Source: Thiocystis violacea (GTDB taxonomy: Bacteria > Pseudomonadota > Gammaproteobacteria > Chromatiales > Chromatiaceae). Taken from it: a stretch of DNA of 64,000 nucleotides. The stretch lies in contig NZ_NRRF01000007.1 of the NCBI RefSeq assembly GCF_016583565.1, forward strand, positions 62,001 to 126,000. Reading direction: 5' to 3'. Positions 13,532-24,595 of this stretch are shown here, in pieces. Under the pieces are notes generated by a model. That model saw nothing but the letters and a program-made list of their open reading frames with translations. It made no database searches and was not told where the DNA came from. The position numbers and the translations under genes are program-made. Numbering within the stretch: position 1 is the first letter of the stretch; each line of letters opens with the position of its first letter.

Positions 13532-14986
13532 GTGAGCGAAGAAATCCTAATCAACGTCACCCCGCCGGAGACACGGGTCGCCGTGGTCGAGAACGGCGTG
13601 GTGCAAGAGATCATCATCGAGCGTGCCGAGCGCTGCGGCCTGGTCGGGAGCATCTACAAGGGCCGCATCTGCCGCGTCCTGCCCGGCATGCAGGCGGCCT
13701 TCGTCGACATCGGCCTGGAGCGGGCGGCCTTCCTGCATGCCTCCGATATCCTCGGGCCTCAGGGCGAGTCGCGTGGCGATCAGATCCACGAACTGGTGCA
13801 CGAAGGCGACATGATCGTGGTCCAGGTGGTCAAGGACCCGCTTGGGACCAAGGGTGCGCGCCTCACGACCAACATCTCCATCGCCTCGCGCTATCTCGTC
13901 TGCATGCCGGCACTGGGCAGCACCGGCGTTTCCCAGAAGATCGAGGACGAGGAGGAGCGTCGTCGCCTGCGCGACATCCTGCAGCGCTATGTCGAGGCCC
14001 ATGAGGGCGAGGGCGGCTTCATTGCGCGCACGGCGGCCGAGGCCGTTCAAGAGGAGGCGCTGCTCAAGGACATGGCCTTCCTCGCCAAGCTGTGGCGCGG
14101 CGTCAAGGATCGCTGCGCCCTGGTCAACAGCGTCGGTCTCATCCACGACGACCTGCCGCTCGCCCTGCGCGCCCTGCGCGATCTGGTCACGCCCGAGGTC
14201 GAGCGCATCCGCATCGACTCCCGTGCCATGGTCGACAAGGCGGTCCCCTTCGCCGGCAAGTACATCCCGGAGATCAAGGGGCGCATCGAGTACTACCAGG
14301 GCGAGCGCCCGCTGTTCGATCTCTACGGCGTCGAGGACGAGATCAAGAAGGCCCTGCATCGCAAGGTGAGTCTCAAGTCCGGCGGTCATCTGGTCATCGA
14401 CCAGACCGAGGCCATGACCACCATCGACATCAACACGGGCGCCTTCGTCGGGCATCGCAATCTCGAGGAGACGATCTTCAAGACCAACCTGGAAGCGGCT
14501 CAGGCGATCTGCCGCCAGCTGCGGCTGCGCAACCTCGGCGGCATTATCATCATCGATTTCATCGATATGACCGAGGACGAGCACAAGCGCCAGGTGCTGC
14601 GTGCCCTGGAGAAGTGCCTCGCGCGCGATCACGCCAAGACGCACATCACCGAGGTGTCGTCGCTCGGCCTGGTGGAGATGACCCGCAAGCGCACCCGCGA
14701 GTCGCTCGAGCATGTCCTCTGCGAGCCCTGTCCCTGCTGTGGCGGACGCGGCTCCATCAAGACGGCGGAGACCACCTGCTATGAGATCTTCCGCGAGATC
14801 CTGCGCGAGTCGCGCCAGTTCGAGGTCGAGACCCTGCTCGTGCTGGCCTCCCAAGAGGTGATCGACCGGCTGCTCGATGAGGAATCCGCGCATCTGGCGG
14901 AGCTGGAGGAATTCATCGGTCGCCCCATCCGTCTCCAGGCCGAGGCGCTCTACACCCAGGAGCAGTACGACGTCGTCCTGATCTGA
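13532..14986 (+). CDS. rng: Ribonuclease G
   Basis: The 484-residue length fits RNase G and is too short for RNase E. From the GTG at 13532 it reads MSEEILINVTPPETRVAVVENG, followed by an S1 domain (GSIYKGRICRVLPGMQAAFVDIG), the RNase H-like and 5'-sensor regions, and the catalytic magnesium-binding part (TTIDINTGAFVG, IIIIDFIDM). A zinc-link-like cysteine cluster (CEPCPCCGGRG) lies near 405. RNase G trims the 5' end of 16S rRNA and degrades some mRNAs. It sits between maf and yhdP in the standard order. Confidence 0.95.
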   Translation: MSEEILINVTPPETRVAVVENGVVQEIIIERAERCGLVGSIYKGRICRVLPGMQAAFVDIGLERAAFLHASDILGPQGESRGDQIHELVHEGDMIVVQVVKDPLGTKGARLTTNISIASRYLVCMPALGSTGVSQKIEDEEERRRLRDILQRYVEAHEGEGGFIARTAAEAVQEEALLKDMAFLAKLWRGVKDRCALVNSVGLIHDDLPLALRALRDLVTPEVERIRIDSRAMVDKAVPFAGKYIPEIKGRIEYYQGERPLFDLYGVEDEIKKALHRKVSLKSGGHLVIDQTEAMTTIDINTGAFVGHRNLEETIFKTNLEAAQAICRQLRLRNLGGIIIIDFIDMTEDEHKRQVLRALEKCLARDHAKTHITEVSSLGLVEMTRKRTRESLEHVLCEPCPCCGGRGSIKTAETTCYEIFREILRESRQFEVETLLVLASQEVIDRLLDEESAHLAELEEFIGRPIRLQAEALYTQEQYDVVLI

Positions 14987-15042
14987 GGCACGCACTCGGC
15001 GACTTGCCTTGTTTGGGGCGAGGTAGCACATCAAGGAAAGCG

Positions 15043-15081
15043 GGGCGTTTTCCGATCGGGATCGAATCCCCGAAAATGCCC
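15043..15081. terminator. Hairpin between rng and yhdP
   Basis: Arms at 15043-15052 and 15072-15081 pair over 10 bases with one G-U wobble, around a GC-rich loop that could itself fold. Only a short GTTTC follows, so it is a weak intrinsic-terminator candidate and might instead be an mRNA processing hairpin. Confidence 0.35.
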
Positions 15082-15102
15082 GTTTCTGTCCTCCAACGCT
15101 AA

Positions 15103-18100
15103 ATGCCTGGGCTGATGCCTTTCCTCAACCGCTTAGCGGCCTATTCGCTTCGCCTCGCACTCCTCATCCTGGTCAGCGCCGCGCTCCTGGTCAGCGTGCT
15201 CCGCTTCGTCCAACCGCTGGCGAACGGGTTTCGGGGGGAGTTGGCCCAGATCCTGAGCCAGCGCCTGGGCTATCAGGTGTCCATCGGTGCCTTGCGGCTG
15301 GGTTCGACCGGTTTCGAACCGCGCATCACCCTGGAGCGGGTTCGGCTCTCCAAGCCCGATGATGGCGAGGTCGCCTTGAGTCTGAGCGCGATGGAGCTGG
15401 ATCTGAACCTGCCGGCCTCGATCTGGACGCGGGCGCCACAGTTCGACGCCTTCACCCTGATCGGTGCGCGACTGGTGATCGAACGCTTCGCGGACGGGCA
15501 TCTGCGGATCGTCGGCCTCGGGGCCTTGCGCAGCGATGATCCGCGGGCGCTCGATCTCTTCCTGGGGCAGGGTCGCTTGAATCTCGCCGACAGCGAGGTG
15601 CTCTACGTCGACCACAACCTGGGCGGCAAGGTCGCCCGTCTGGTCGGTATCCGTCTGGCGCTCGAGAATGCCGGTGACCGGCACCGCATGGAGCTGACCG
15701 CCCGACTGGTCCCTCCCGATCCGATTGTCAGCCAGGCGCCGGATCCGGATCCGGATCCGGACCCAGTGCCCGACGAACGTCGCGTGGATGAGGGCAACCA
15801 CATCAAGCTGGTTGCGTCCCTTGACGGTCCGCCATCGGATCCCTCGTCTTGGAGCGGCGGGCTCTATGTGAAGCTGGATGCGCGCAACCTCGGGCTTCTG
15901 GTGCCGGCCGCGCGGCTGAAGGAGGTCCAGCTGGATACCCGAGGCGTCGCCCTGGAGACCTGGCTGCGCATCGAGCGAGGCGGGCTGCTGCAGTCCATTG
16001 CACGGGTGGCGCTGGATGATGTGGCGCTGACGCCGCCGCGTTCCGAGGGCGATGGGGTCGTGGCGGATGGCGCTCGGGCGAGACAGCGGTTCGAGCGGCT
16101 GCGTGCCCTGGTGCGGGCGCGGCATCTCGCCGCTGGGTGGCAAGTGCAGGTGGCCGGACTCGATGTGAGTCTGAACGCCGTCCAGGTCGCGGGCCTCGAC
16201 CTGGATCTGCGTCTTTCGCATGCCTGGCGGCTGGCCGGCCTGGGCCTGACCGCGGCTCGCCTCGACCTGGCCGACCTGGCGAGACTGTCGCAGACCAGCC
16301 CGTGGCCGGTGCCTGGGCAGGTCGACGCATTGATCGAACACCATCCCCGGGGGCAGGTGAGCGATCTGGCCCTCGGGGTCGCGCCGCCCGCCGCGACTGA
16401 CGGCGATGCCGGTTGGCGTTGGACCTTGTCGGCGCGCTTCGAAGCGCTTGGCCTGGATCAGAAGGCGCGCCTTCCGGGCTTCGAGGGGTTGAATGGGGTG
16501 CTGTCCGCCGACCAGGACGGCGGTGAGCTGCGGCTCGCTTCCGAGCGGATGTCGCTCGACCTGAACCCCCTCTTCACCCTGCCGATCGCCCTGAGCCAAC
16601 TCAGTGGGCAGCTCGACTGGCAACGCGCCGCCGCTGGGGGCTGGCACCTCTCTGCGCATGACATCGCCCTGGAGAACGCCGATCTCGCCGGCCGGGCGCA
16701 GCTTTCGCTCGACCTTCCGGCCGATGGCGCGAGTCCCTTCATGGATCTGCGCGCGAATTTCCACGACGCGGACGCCGCGCAGACGCGCACCTATCTGCCT
16801 GCGGGCGCCATGGCGCCCGAGCTTTTGGCGTGGCTGGAGGAGTCGATCGTCGCTGGGCGGGTGACGCAAGGCGATGTCATCTTCCGCGGCGCGCTCGCGG
16901 ACTATCCCTTCCGCAAGAATCAAGGACGTTTCGAGCTGCTGATCGGATTCGAGGATCTGCGGTTGGCCTACCAGAAGGGCTGGCCACCGCTCGAGTCCGC
17001 CTCTGGGTCGCTGCGTTTCTTCAACCAGGGTCTGACGATCCGGGTCGATCGCGGCCGCATCTACGATAGCGCCTTCTCGGACGGTCTGGCCCAGTTGCCG
17101 GATCTGTGGGTCCCGCGGTCGCTGCGGATTCACGGTGAGGCGCGGGGGCCCTTCAGCGACGGTTTGCGCACCTTGATCGAGACACCCTTGGCCAAGGATC
17201 TTGGACACCTGGCGCAGATCCTGACTGTGAGCGGTGAATCGCGCTTGGCCCTGGATATCGATCTGCCCTTCCAGAAGGATGCGGCACTCGGCGTCTCCGG
17301 TCGCTTGAGCTGGCCGGCCCCGGCGACACTGGGTCTCGCGGGCACGCCCGTCGAACTCTCCGCGCTCGATGGCAGCCTCGGCTTCACCGAGAAGAGCCTG
17401 GAGGCGAAGGCCATCCGCGCGCAGCTCTGGGGGCGCCCCTTGACCCTGTCCATCGCGACCGAGGGTATCGGCGATCCGGACACCTCCATCACGCGGATCG
17501 AGGCGCGCGCCCAGACCCCGGTCACGGCACTGGCGGAGCGTTTTCCCACCGACGCCTGGCGGTTCGTCAAGGGGAAGGTGGACTGGGCGCTCGCGGTGAC
17601 CCTGCACAACCGCGATGTCAACCAGCAGACGATGCCCCTGGACTTCCAGCTCTCTTCGCCATTGCGAGGGGTCGCGCTCACGCTGCCCGCGCCTCTCGGG
17701 AAGCCGGCTGCCGCGGCGCGCGACCTGGAGATCCGCGGCACCTTGGTTCCGGCCCAGTCCCTGGCGGTCACGGGGCATCTGGGCGATCTCGGGGCAAACC
17801 TGCGCTTCGCTCTCAGTCCCCAGGCCAAGCGCCTGCTCGGTGGGCGCATCAGGCTGGGTGATCGAGCAGCGCCCGAGCCGGACGCCGGTGCGCTGGTGCT
17901 CGAGGGTCAACTCGCGGAGCTGGACCTGGGGCCATGGATCACCTGGCTCGACGCTGTCGGGAAAGACCTGGACTCCGGTGCCGACAGCGTCTCCGACACC
18001 ACCTTTGGCCTCGATCTGCACGTCGACCGGCTCAAGCTCGGCGGAATGGAGCTGACTAATGCGGCCTTGGATGCGGGTCCGCTGCGCGAGGGCTGGCAAG

Positions 18101-19155
18101 TCAGGGTGCGTGCCACGGAGCTTGCCGGACGCGTCTCTGTCGCCCCGAAGGCGCAGGCCCGCCCGCTGGGCATTGATCTGGATCGCCTGGATCTCAAGGC
18201 CCTCGGGGGACGACCAGAGGCGAAGGCGCCGAAGAAGACGGACGCCGATGACATGGCGAAGATCCCGTCCTTGGATCTGCGCGCCAAGGCGCTGAGCTGG
18301 GGCGATCTGCGGCTGGGGACGCTGGAGCTGTCGGTGCGCCAGGATGCGTCCGGGATGCGCATCCCACGGGTTGCGCTCGCTGGCCCAGGGCTGGTCACGC
18401 TGCAGGGCGAAGGCGCCTGGACGCGCGGCGTCGGCGGTGGGCGCAGCCATGTGGAGCTGCGCCTTGGCGCGCCGGACCTGGGGCGTCTGATCACCGCGCT
18501 GGACAAGAAGACAGCACTCGAAGCCAAGGACGCCTCGGCCAAGGTGGATCTCAGCTGGCCGGGCTCGCTGAGCGAGGCCGGGCTGCTGCGCTCGAACGGC
18601 TCCATCGATCTCAAGGTCGGAGCGGGGCGGTTCCTCGCGGTCGAGCCTGGTGTGGGGCGTGTGCTCGGCTTCCTCAACTTCAGTGCCCTCGGTCGCCGAC
18701 TCGCGCTGGATTTCAGCGACCTCTATGGTCAGGGATTCGCGTTCGAAGGTGTCTCCGGGCGCCTGTCGCTCGGCCAGGGCAAGGCCCGCTTCGACGACTT
18801 CCTCATCGATGGGACCGCGGGCAAGGTGATGGTGACTGGATCGACCGATCTGGCCACCGAGCGGTTCGATCAGACCGTCACGGTCGAGCCCAAGCTGGGC
18901 TCCAGCGTCGCCTTGGCCAGCGCTGTCGCCGGAGGCCCCGTAATCGGTGCGGCGGTCTATCTGGTCGACCGGGTGGCGGGCAATCCGATCGATCGCCTGG
19001 GGCGCTACCAGTACAAGGTCACGGGTCCCTGGGGCGACCCGGAGATGACGCGGATCGGTTGGGATCCCCTGGCGAGTCAGCCCAAGTCGCCCGCGGCGGC
19101 CGATCGCGCCAGAGAAGCCCGCAAGCCCACCAACCATTTTCTGGATCTGGAATGA
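15103..19155 (+). CDS. yhdP: YhdP family AsmA-like envelope protein
   Basis: The 1350-residue protein has one N-terminal membrane helix (about 12-32) and a very long periplasmic region of repeating beta-strand segments, as in AsmA-like bridge proteins. The C-terminal DUF3971/AsmA_2-type stretch is evident (LDLKVGAGRFLAVEPGVGRVLGFLNFSALGRRL). In E. coli, YhdP helps move phospholipids to the outer membrane together with TamB and YdbH. Position between rng and tldD matches the E. coli order. A (DP)n run near residues 210-217, encoded by GATCCG hexamer repeats at about 15738-15760, is a local low-complexity insertion in a loop. Confidence 0.9.
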   Translation: MPGLMPFLNRLAAYSLRLALLILVSAALLVSVLRFVQPLANGFRGELAQILSQRLGYQVSIGALRLGSTGFEPRITLERVRLSKPDDGEVALSLSAMELDLNLPASIWTRAPQFDAFTLIGARLVIERFADGHLRIVGLGALRSDDPRALDLFLGQGRLNLADSEVLYVDHNLGGKVARLVGIRLALENAGDRHRMELTARLVPPDPIVSQAPDPDPDPDPVPDERRVDEGNHIKLVASLDGPPSDPSSWSGGLYVKLDARNLGLLVPAARLKEVQLDTRGVALETWLRIERGGLLQSIARVALDDVALTPPRSEGDGVVADGARARQRFERLRALVRARHLAAGWQVQVAGLDVSLNAVQVAGLDLDLRLSHAWRLAGLGLTAARLDLADLARLSQTSPWPVPGQVDALIEHHPRGQVSDLALGVAPPAATDGDAGWRWTLSARFEALGLDQKARLPGFEGLNGVLSADQDGGELRLASERMSLDLNPLFTLPIALSQLSGQLDWQRAAAGGWHLSAHDIALENADLAGRAQLSLDLPADGASPFMDLRANFHDADAAQTRTYLPAGAMAPELLAWLEESIVAGRVTQGDVIFRGALADYPFRKNQGRFELLIGFEDLRLAYQKGWPPLESASGSLRFFNQGLTIRVDRGRIYDSAFSDGLAQLPDLWVPRSLRIHGEARGPFSDGLRTLIETPLAKDLGHLAQILTVSGESRLALDIDLPFQKDAALGVSGRLSWPAPATLGLAGTPVELSALDGSLGFTEKSLEAKAIRAQLWGRPLTLSIATEGIGDPDTSITRIEARAQTPVTALAERFPTDAWRFVKGKVDWALAVTLHNRDVNQQTMPLDFQLSSPLRGVALTLPAPLGKPAAAARDLEIRGTLVPAQSLAVTGHLGDLGANLRFALSPQAKRLLGGRIRLGDRAAPEPDAGALVLEGQLAELDLGPWITWLDAVGKDLDSGADSVSDTTFGLDLHVDRLKLGGMELTNAALDAGPLREGWQVRVRATELAGRVSVAPKAQARPLGIDLDRLDLKALGGRPEAKAPKKTDADDMAKIPSLDLRAKALSWGDLRLGTLELSVRQDASGMRIPRVALAGPGLVTLQGEGAWTRGVGGGRSHVELRLGAPDLGRLITALDKKTALEAKDASAKVDLSWPGSLSEAGLLRSNGSIDLKVGAGRFLAVEPGVGRVLGFLNFSALGRRLALDFSDLYGQGFAFEGVSGRLSLGQGKARFDDFLIDGTAGKVMVTGSTDLATERFDQTVTVEPKLGSSVALASAVAGGPVIGAAVYLVDRVAGNPIDRLGRYQYKVTGPWGDPEMTRIGWDPLASQPKSPAAADRAREARKPTNHFLDLE

Positions 19156-19340
19156 GCTTCCGGTTTCGGGTGTGCCGCTCTGGTGGTATGGTTGCAACAG
19201 TTACGCGGCCTCTGTCGGTCTGACGGCGGTTCATTGCTCGCCCCAAGCCTTGGCAGCGCAACGAGCAGGAGGTGGCTCAGCGCGCCCGAGGATGCGCGCT
19301 TGATCCGCGGCTCCGTGAGCAGGATTGGTTAGCGAGTGCT

Positions 19341-20171
19341 ATGAAAGACAAACAGAAGATCGGGGCGGTGCAGATGGCGACCGGCCCCAACGTGAGTGCA
19401 AATCTCTTCGAGGCGGAGCGGCTGATCAAGGAGGCGAGCGACGACGGCGCCCGCCTGGTCGTGCTCCCCGAGAATTTCGCCTTCATGGGCAAGGCCGACC
19501 AGGATCAGCTCAAGGTGCGTGAGGCGGACGGGGATGGACCTCTGCAGTCCTTCCTCGCGCGCATCTCAAAGCAGCTGGGTATCTGGCTGGTCGGTGGGAC
19601 CATTCCGCTGGCCGCGAGCGATCCCGATAAGGTCCGTTCGGCCTGTCTGGTGTTCGACGACAAGGGCGAGCGCGTTGCGCGCTACGACAAGATCCACCTC
19701 TTCGACGTCAATCTGCCCGGCGTCGATGAGCGCTACCACGAGTCCGCCATCATCGAGGCAGGCAGCGAAGTGGTCGTGCTCGACAGCCCCTTCGGTCGGC
19801 TGGGCGTGGCCGTTTGCTACGATCTGCGTTTCCCGGAGATGTTTCGCCAGATGCTGGATGGCGGGGTCGAGATCCTGGCGATTCCGTCCGCCTTCACCGC
19901 CATCACCGGCAAGGCGCACTGGGAGCCGTTGGTGCGCGCGCGTGCCATCGAGAACCTCGCCTACGTGGTTGCGGCCGCTCAGGGCGGTTTTCACATCAAC
20001 GGCCGTGAGACGCATGGGCACAGCATGGTGGTGGATCCCTGGGGCACCATTCTGGCGCAGGTCCCGCGCGGAACGGGCTACATCCGCTCGTCCATCGACC
20101 GGGAATTCCAGGACTCGGTGCGACGCAGCTTCCCCACCATCCATCACCGTCGTTTGAAATGCAGCGTCTGA
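19341..20171 (+). CDS. Carbon-nitrogen hydrolase (nitrilase superfamily, Nit1/NitFhit-like)
   Basis: From the ATG at 19341 the product is 276 residues, matching the nitrilase superfamily. The catalytic triad is present: Glu in LPENFAFMG, Lys in RYDKIHLFDVNLPG and Cys in VAVCYDLRFPEMFRQM. The RYDKIHLFDV and CYDLRFPE signatures point to the Nit1/YbeM branch, whose better-known members are deaminated-glutathione amidases that repair transaminase by-products. A GTG at 19272 in the same frame would add 23 poorly conserved residues. It sits between yhdP and tldD, a common gammaproteobacterial arrangement. Confidence 0.9.
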   Translation: MKDKQKIGAVQMATGPNVSANLFEAERLIKEASDDGARLVVLPENFAFMGKADQDQLKVREADGDGPLQSFLARISKQLGIWLVGGTIPLAASDPDKVRSACLVFDDKGERVARYDKIHLFDVNLPGVDERYHESAIIEAGSEVVVLDSPFGRLGVAVCYDLRFPEMFRQMLDGGVEILAIPSAFTAITGKAHWEPLVRARAIENLAYVVAAAQGGFHINGRETHGHSMVVDPWGTILAQVPRGTGYIRSSIDREFQDSVRRSFPTIHHRRLKCSV

Positions 20172-20255
20172 GGCCGCAGTCTTCAGGAAACACGATCATT
20201 CGGCCGACTCTCAGAGTCGGCCCTTATCATTCTGGCGAGTTCTCAGGCCCCAATC

Positions 20256-21698
<1,443 letters not shown>

Positions 21699-21729
21699 GC
21701 CAGACACCATGCCCGCCGCGGCGAATCGT

Positions 21730-21766
21730 ACTGACAACTGACAACTGACAACTGACAACTGACAAC
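21730..21766. repeat. Heptanucleotide tandem repeat (ACTGACA) x5.3
   Basis: Five uninterrupted copies of ACTGACA plus two further bases fill the spacer between tldD and pmbA and end 7 bases before the pmbA ATG. No Shine-Dalgarno sequence separates the repeat from the start codon, so copy number could affect translation or spacing. Slipped-strand variation is possible because the copies are identical. Confidence 0.9.
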
Positions 21767-21773
21767 GGATTCC

Positions 21774-23123
21774 ATGCCTACTGCCACCATTGAAGAGACG
21801 GGCGAACGCCTGGCGCGCCTGCAAGGGATCATCGAAGACCTGCTCAAGGAGGCCGAGCGCCAGGGCGCGAGCGCGGCGGAGGCCTCTGTCGGCAGCAGCT
21901 CGGGCTTGGAGGTGAGCGTTCGACTCGGCGAGGTCGAGACGGTCGAGCACACCCGAGACAACGGCTTGGGGATCACGGTCTACTTCGGTCATCGCAAGGG
22001 CTCGGCCAGCACCTCGGACCTGAGTCCGGCGGCCGTGCGCGACGCCGTTCGAGCGGCCTGCGCCATTGCCGAGCATACGCAGGAAGACCGCTGCGCCCAT
22101 CTCGCCGATCCAGATCTGCTGGCGACCGAGGTGCCGGATCTGGATCTGTGTCACCCCTGGTCGATCGAGGTGGCTCAGGCGATCGAGCTGGCGGTGGCCT
22201 GTGAGGATGCCGCGCGTGCTTATGATCCGCGCATCGTCAACTCGGAGGGTGCGAGCCTTTCGACCAGCTTCGGTCTGCATGTCGCCGGCAACAGCAATGG
22301 CTTCATGGGCGGCTACCCGACCACGCGCCACAGCTTGAACTGCGCCGTCATCGGTCAGCAGGGCGACATGATGCAGCGCGACTATTGGTGGACCACGGCA
22401 CGCGCTGCCATGGATCTGGATCCGGCCCGGACGGTCGGCGAGCGGGCCGCCGAGCGGACGGTCTCGCGGCTCGGCGCGCGACGGCTCGGCACCTGCGAGG
22501 CGCCCGTACTCTTCCGTGCCGAGGTCGCGACCGGACTCTTGCGCAGCCTGGTCTCGGCGATCACGGGTTCAAACGTCTACCGACGCTCCAGCTTCCTCCT
22601 CGACCAGGTCGGAGAGCCGATCTTCCCTGACTTCGTGCGCATCTACGAGGAGCCGCATCTGCTGCGCGGCCTCGCGAGCGCGCCCTACGACGGCGATGGC
22701 GTCGTCACGCGTCCAAAGGACCTGATCAGCGCGGGGGTTCTTCAGACCTATCTTCTCGACACCTACTCCGGCTGTCGGCTCGCTCTGCCGACCACAGGCA
22801 ATGCGGGCGGGGTTCGCAACCTCAGGATCGACATGGGCGAGAAGGATCGCGCGGCCATGCTGCGCGAGCTGGGTACCGGATTGCTCGTCACTGAGCTCAT
22901 GGGGCATGGCGTGAATGCCGTGACCGGTGACTACTCACGCGGCGCGGCCGGCTTCTGGGTCGAGAACGGTGAGATCCAGTATCCCGTGGAGGAGATCACC
23001 ATCGCGGGCAATCTCAAGGAGATGTTCGCCGGCCTGGTGGCCGTGGGTAACGACTGCGACTTCCCGGGTAGCACCCGCACCGGCTCCTGGCTGATCGATC
23101 GGATGACCATCGCCGGGGAGTAG
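21774..23123 (+). CDS. pmbA: Metalloprotease-complex subunit PmbA/TldE
   Basis: The 449-residue product is the TldE half of the TldD/TldE protease: VSVRLGEVETVEHTRDNGLGITVYFGHRKGSAST near the N-terminus, then SLVSAITGSNVYRRSSFLLDQVG, MGHGVNAVTGDYSRGAAGFWVENG and SWLIDRMTIAGE at the end. It lacks the HExxxH zinc motif present in TldD, as expected for TldE. It is encoded directly after tldD with the heptamer repeat between. Translation from 21774 has no obvious Shine-Dalgarno sequence. Confidence 0.95.
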   Translation: MPTATIEETGERLARLQGIIEDLLKEAERQGASAAEASVGSSSGLEVSVRLGEVETVEHTRDNGLGITVYFGHRKGSASTSDLSPAAVRDAVRAACAIAEHTQEDRCAHLADPDLLATEVPDLDLCHPWSIEVAQAIELAVACEDAARAYDPRIVNSEGASLSTSFGLHVAGNSNGFMGGYPTTRHSLNCAVIGQQGDMMQRDYWWTTARAAMDLDPARTVGERAAERTVSRLGARRLGTCEAPVLFRAEVATGLLRSLVSAITGSNVYRRSSFLLDQVGEPIFPDFVRIYEEPHLLRGLASAPYDGDGVVTRPKDLISAGVLQTYLLDTYSGCRLALPTTGNAGGVRNLRIDMGEKDRAAMLRELGTGLLVTELMGHGVNAVTGDYSRGAAGFWVENGEIQYPVEEITIAGNLKEMFAGLVAVGNDCDFPGSTRTGSWLIDRMTIAGE

Positions 23124-23327
23124 TTGGGACGCCCGGCCCCGGCGGAACGGCGATGATCGGATCGGCCTCGGCTGGGCCGCGAAGCCCATGGTCCGGATGC
23201 GCCGATCAGGTCATGAGGCCGAGGCGCTTTTCATCCTCGCTTGGCCGCCTCTCGGGTTGCGCTGTGTTTCGCTGCGCTCCAGCCATCTACAATACGCCCT
23301 TTGCGCTGAGCCCAGCTGAGTTCGTCG

Positions 23328-24551
23328 ATGAGCGAAATTGTCCTAATCAACGTTGCCGGCGAGGACAGGCCCGGCATCACGGCGGCCCTGACCAAGATCC
23401 TCGCCCGCTTCCACGTCCCCATTCTCGACATCGGTCAGTCGACGATCCACAACGCCTTGGCGCTGGGCCTCATGGTCGAGTTGCCGCGCGAAGGCGATGA
23501 CTGCGGCGTCTTTCGCGAACTCTTGTTCTGCGCCCATGGAATGGGTCTCGATATCCGTTTCACGCCGATCAATGCGGATGACTACGAGGGCTGGGTGCTC
23601 GAACAAGGCCAGCCGCGGCACATCCTGACGCTGTTGGGCCGTGAGATCGATGCCGATCACATCGCACAGGTCGCCGCCGTGGTGGCCGAGCGCGGACTCA
23701 ATGTCGATCGCATCGTGCGCCTGACCGGCCGTATCTCGCGCCGGGAGGCGCGTTCTCATCCGCTGGCCTCCGTCGAGCTGTCCGTGCGTGGTGCCGTGGA
23801 GGATCTCACCGAGCTGCACGGCGCCCTGCTGGCGCTGGGGCAGGTGATGGACGTCGACGTCTCCGTCCAGGAAGACGACATCTTCCGCCGCAACCGACGT
23901 CTGGTCTGCTTCGATATGGATTCGACCCTGATCCAGACCGAGGTCATCGACGAGCTGGCCGCCGTGGCTGGCGTCGGCGCCGAGGTGGCCGCCATCACCG
24001 AGTCCGCCATGCGCGGCGAGCTGGATTTTCAGGAGAGCTTCCGCCGCCGCATGGCCCTTTTGGAAGGCTTGGACGAGTCGGTGCTTGCGGGGATTGCCGC
24101 ACGGCTCCCGATCACCGAGGGCGCGGATCGGCTCATCGCCAGCCTCAAGCGCCTCGGCTACAAGGTGGCCATCCTCTCCGGCGGCTTCACCTATTTTGCC
24201 GAGCATCTCAAGCGCCGCTTCGGGGTCGATTACGTCTATGCGAACCACCTCGAATTCCATGATGGCAAGCTCACGGGTCAGGTCTCCGGCGAGATCATCG
24301 ACGGGGCGCGCAAGGCAGAACTGCTGCGCGAGATTGCCGCGCGTGAAGGCATCCATTTGGAGCAGGTCATCGCCGTCGGCGACGGCGCCAACGACCTGCC
24401 GATGCTCTCCATCGCCGGCCTCGGCATCGCCTTCCACGCCAAGCCCATCGTCACCCAGCAGGCGCGGCATTCCATCGCCAACGTCGGCCTGGACGGCATC
24501 CTCTACCTGCTCGGCATGCGCGATCGGGATGTCGAGAGCCTGAAGTCGTAA
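23328..24551 (+). CDS. serB: Phosphoserine phosphatase SerB with N-terminal ACT domains
   Basis: This 407-residue enzyme begins MSEIVLINVAGEDRPGITAAL, an ACT domain, with a second ACT-like segment near 95-180. The HAD catalytic domain follows: CFDMDSTLIQTEVIDELA (nucleophile Asp), LSGGFTYFAE, and GDGANDLPMLSIAGLG. It dephosphorylates phosphoserine, the last step of serine synthesis. The two-ACT form is typical of gammaproteobacterial long SerB proteins. A spacer of about 200 bases precedes it, with no gene visible. Confidence 0.95.
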   Translation: MSEIVLINVAGEDRPGITAALTKILARFHVPILDIGQSTIHNALALGLMVELPREGDDCGVFRELLFCAHGMGLDIRFTPINADDYEGWVLEQGQPRHILTLLGREIDADHIAQVAAVVAERGLNVDRIVRLTGRISRREARSHPLASVELSVRGAVEDLTELHGALLALGQVMDVDVSVQEDDIFRRNRRLVCFDMDSTLIQTEVIDELAAVAGVGAEVAAITESAMRGELDFQESFRRRMALLEGLDESVLAGIAARLPITEGADRLIASLKRLGYKVAILSGGFTYFAEHLKRRFGVDYVYANHLEFHDGKLTGQVSGEIIDGARKAELLREIAAREGIHLEQVIAVGDGANDLPMLSIAGLGIAFHAKPIVTQQARHSIANVGLDGILYLLGMRDRDVESLKS

Positions 24552-24562
24552 CGCTCGGTCAG

Positions 24563-24590
24563 CAGTGAGTCGAGCGCGCTCGACTCACTG
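24563..24590. terminator. Perfect 28-bp palindrome between convergent serB and nhaD
   Basis: Bases 24563-24590 are fully self-complementary (14-base half CAGTGAGTCGAGCG) and lie in the 44-base gap between two convergent stop codons. A very stable hairpin would form in both transcripts, so a bidirectional terminator is likely although neither side has a strong U-tract. Confidence 0.6.
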
Positions 24591-24595
24591 ACGGC

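Noticed and set aside
15041-15090. A tRNA T-arm-like string (GGGATCGAATCCCC)
   Set aside because: No matching acceptor, D or anticodon arms could be found upstream at tRNA spacing; it fits better inside the hairpin after rng.
21730-21766. CRISPR-like array
   Set aside because: The unit is 7 bases with no spacers, so it is a simple tandem repeat.
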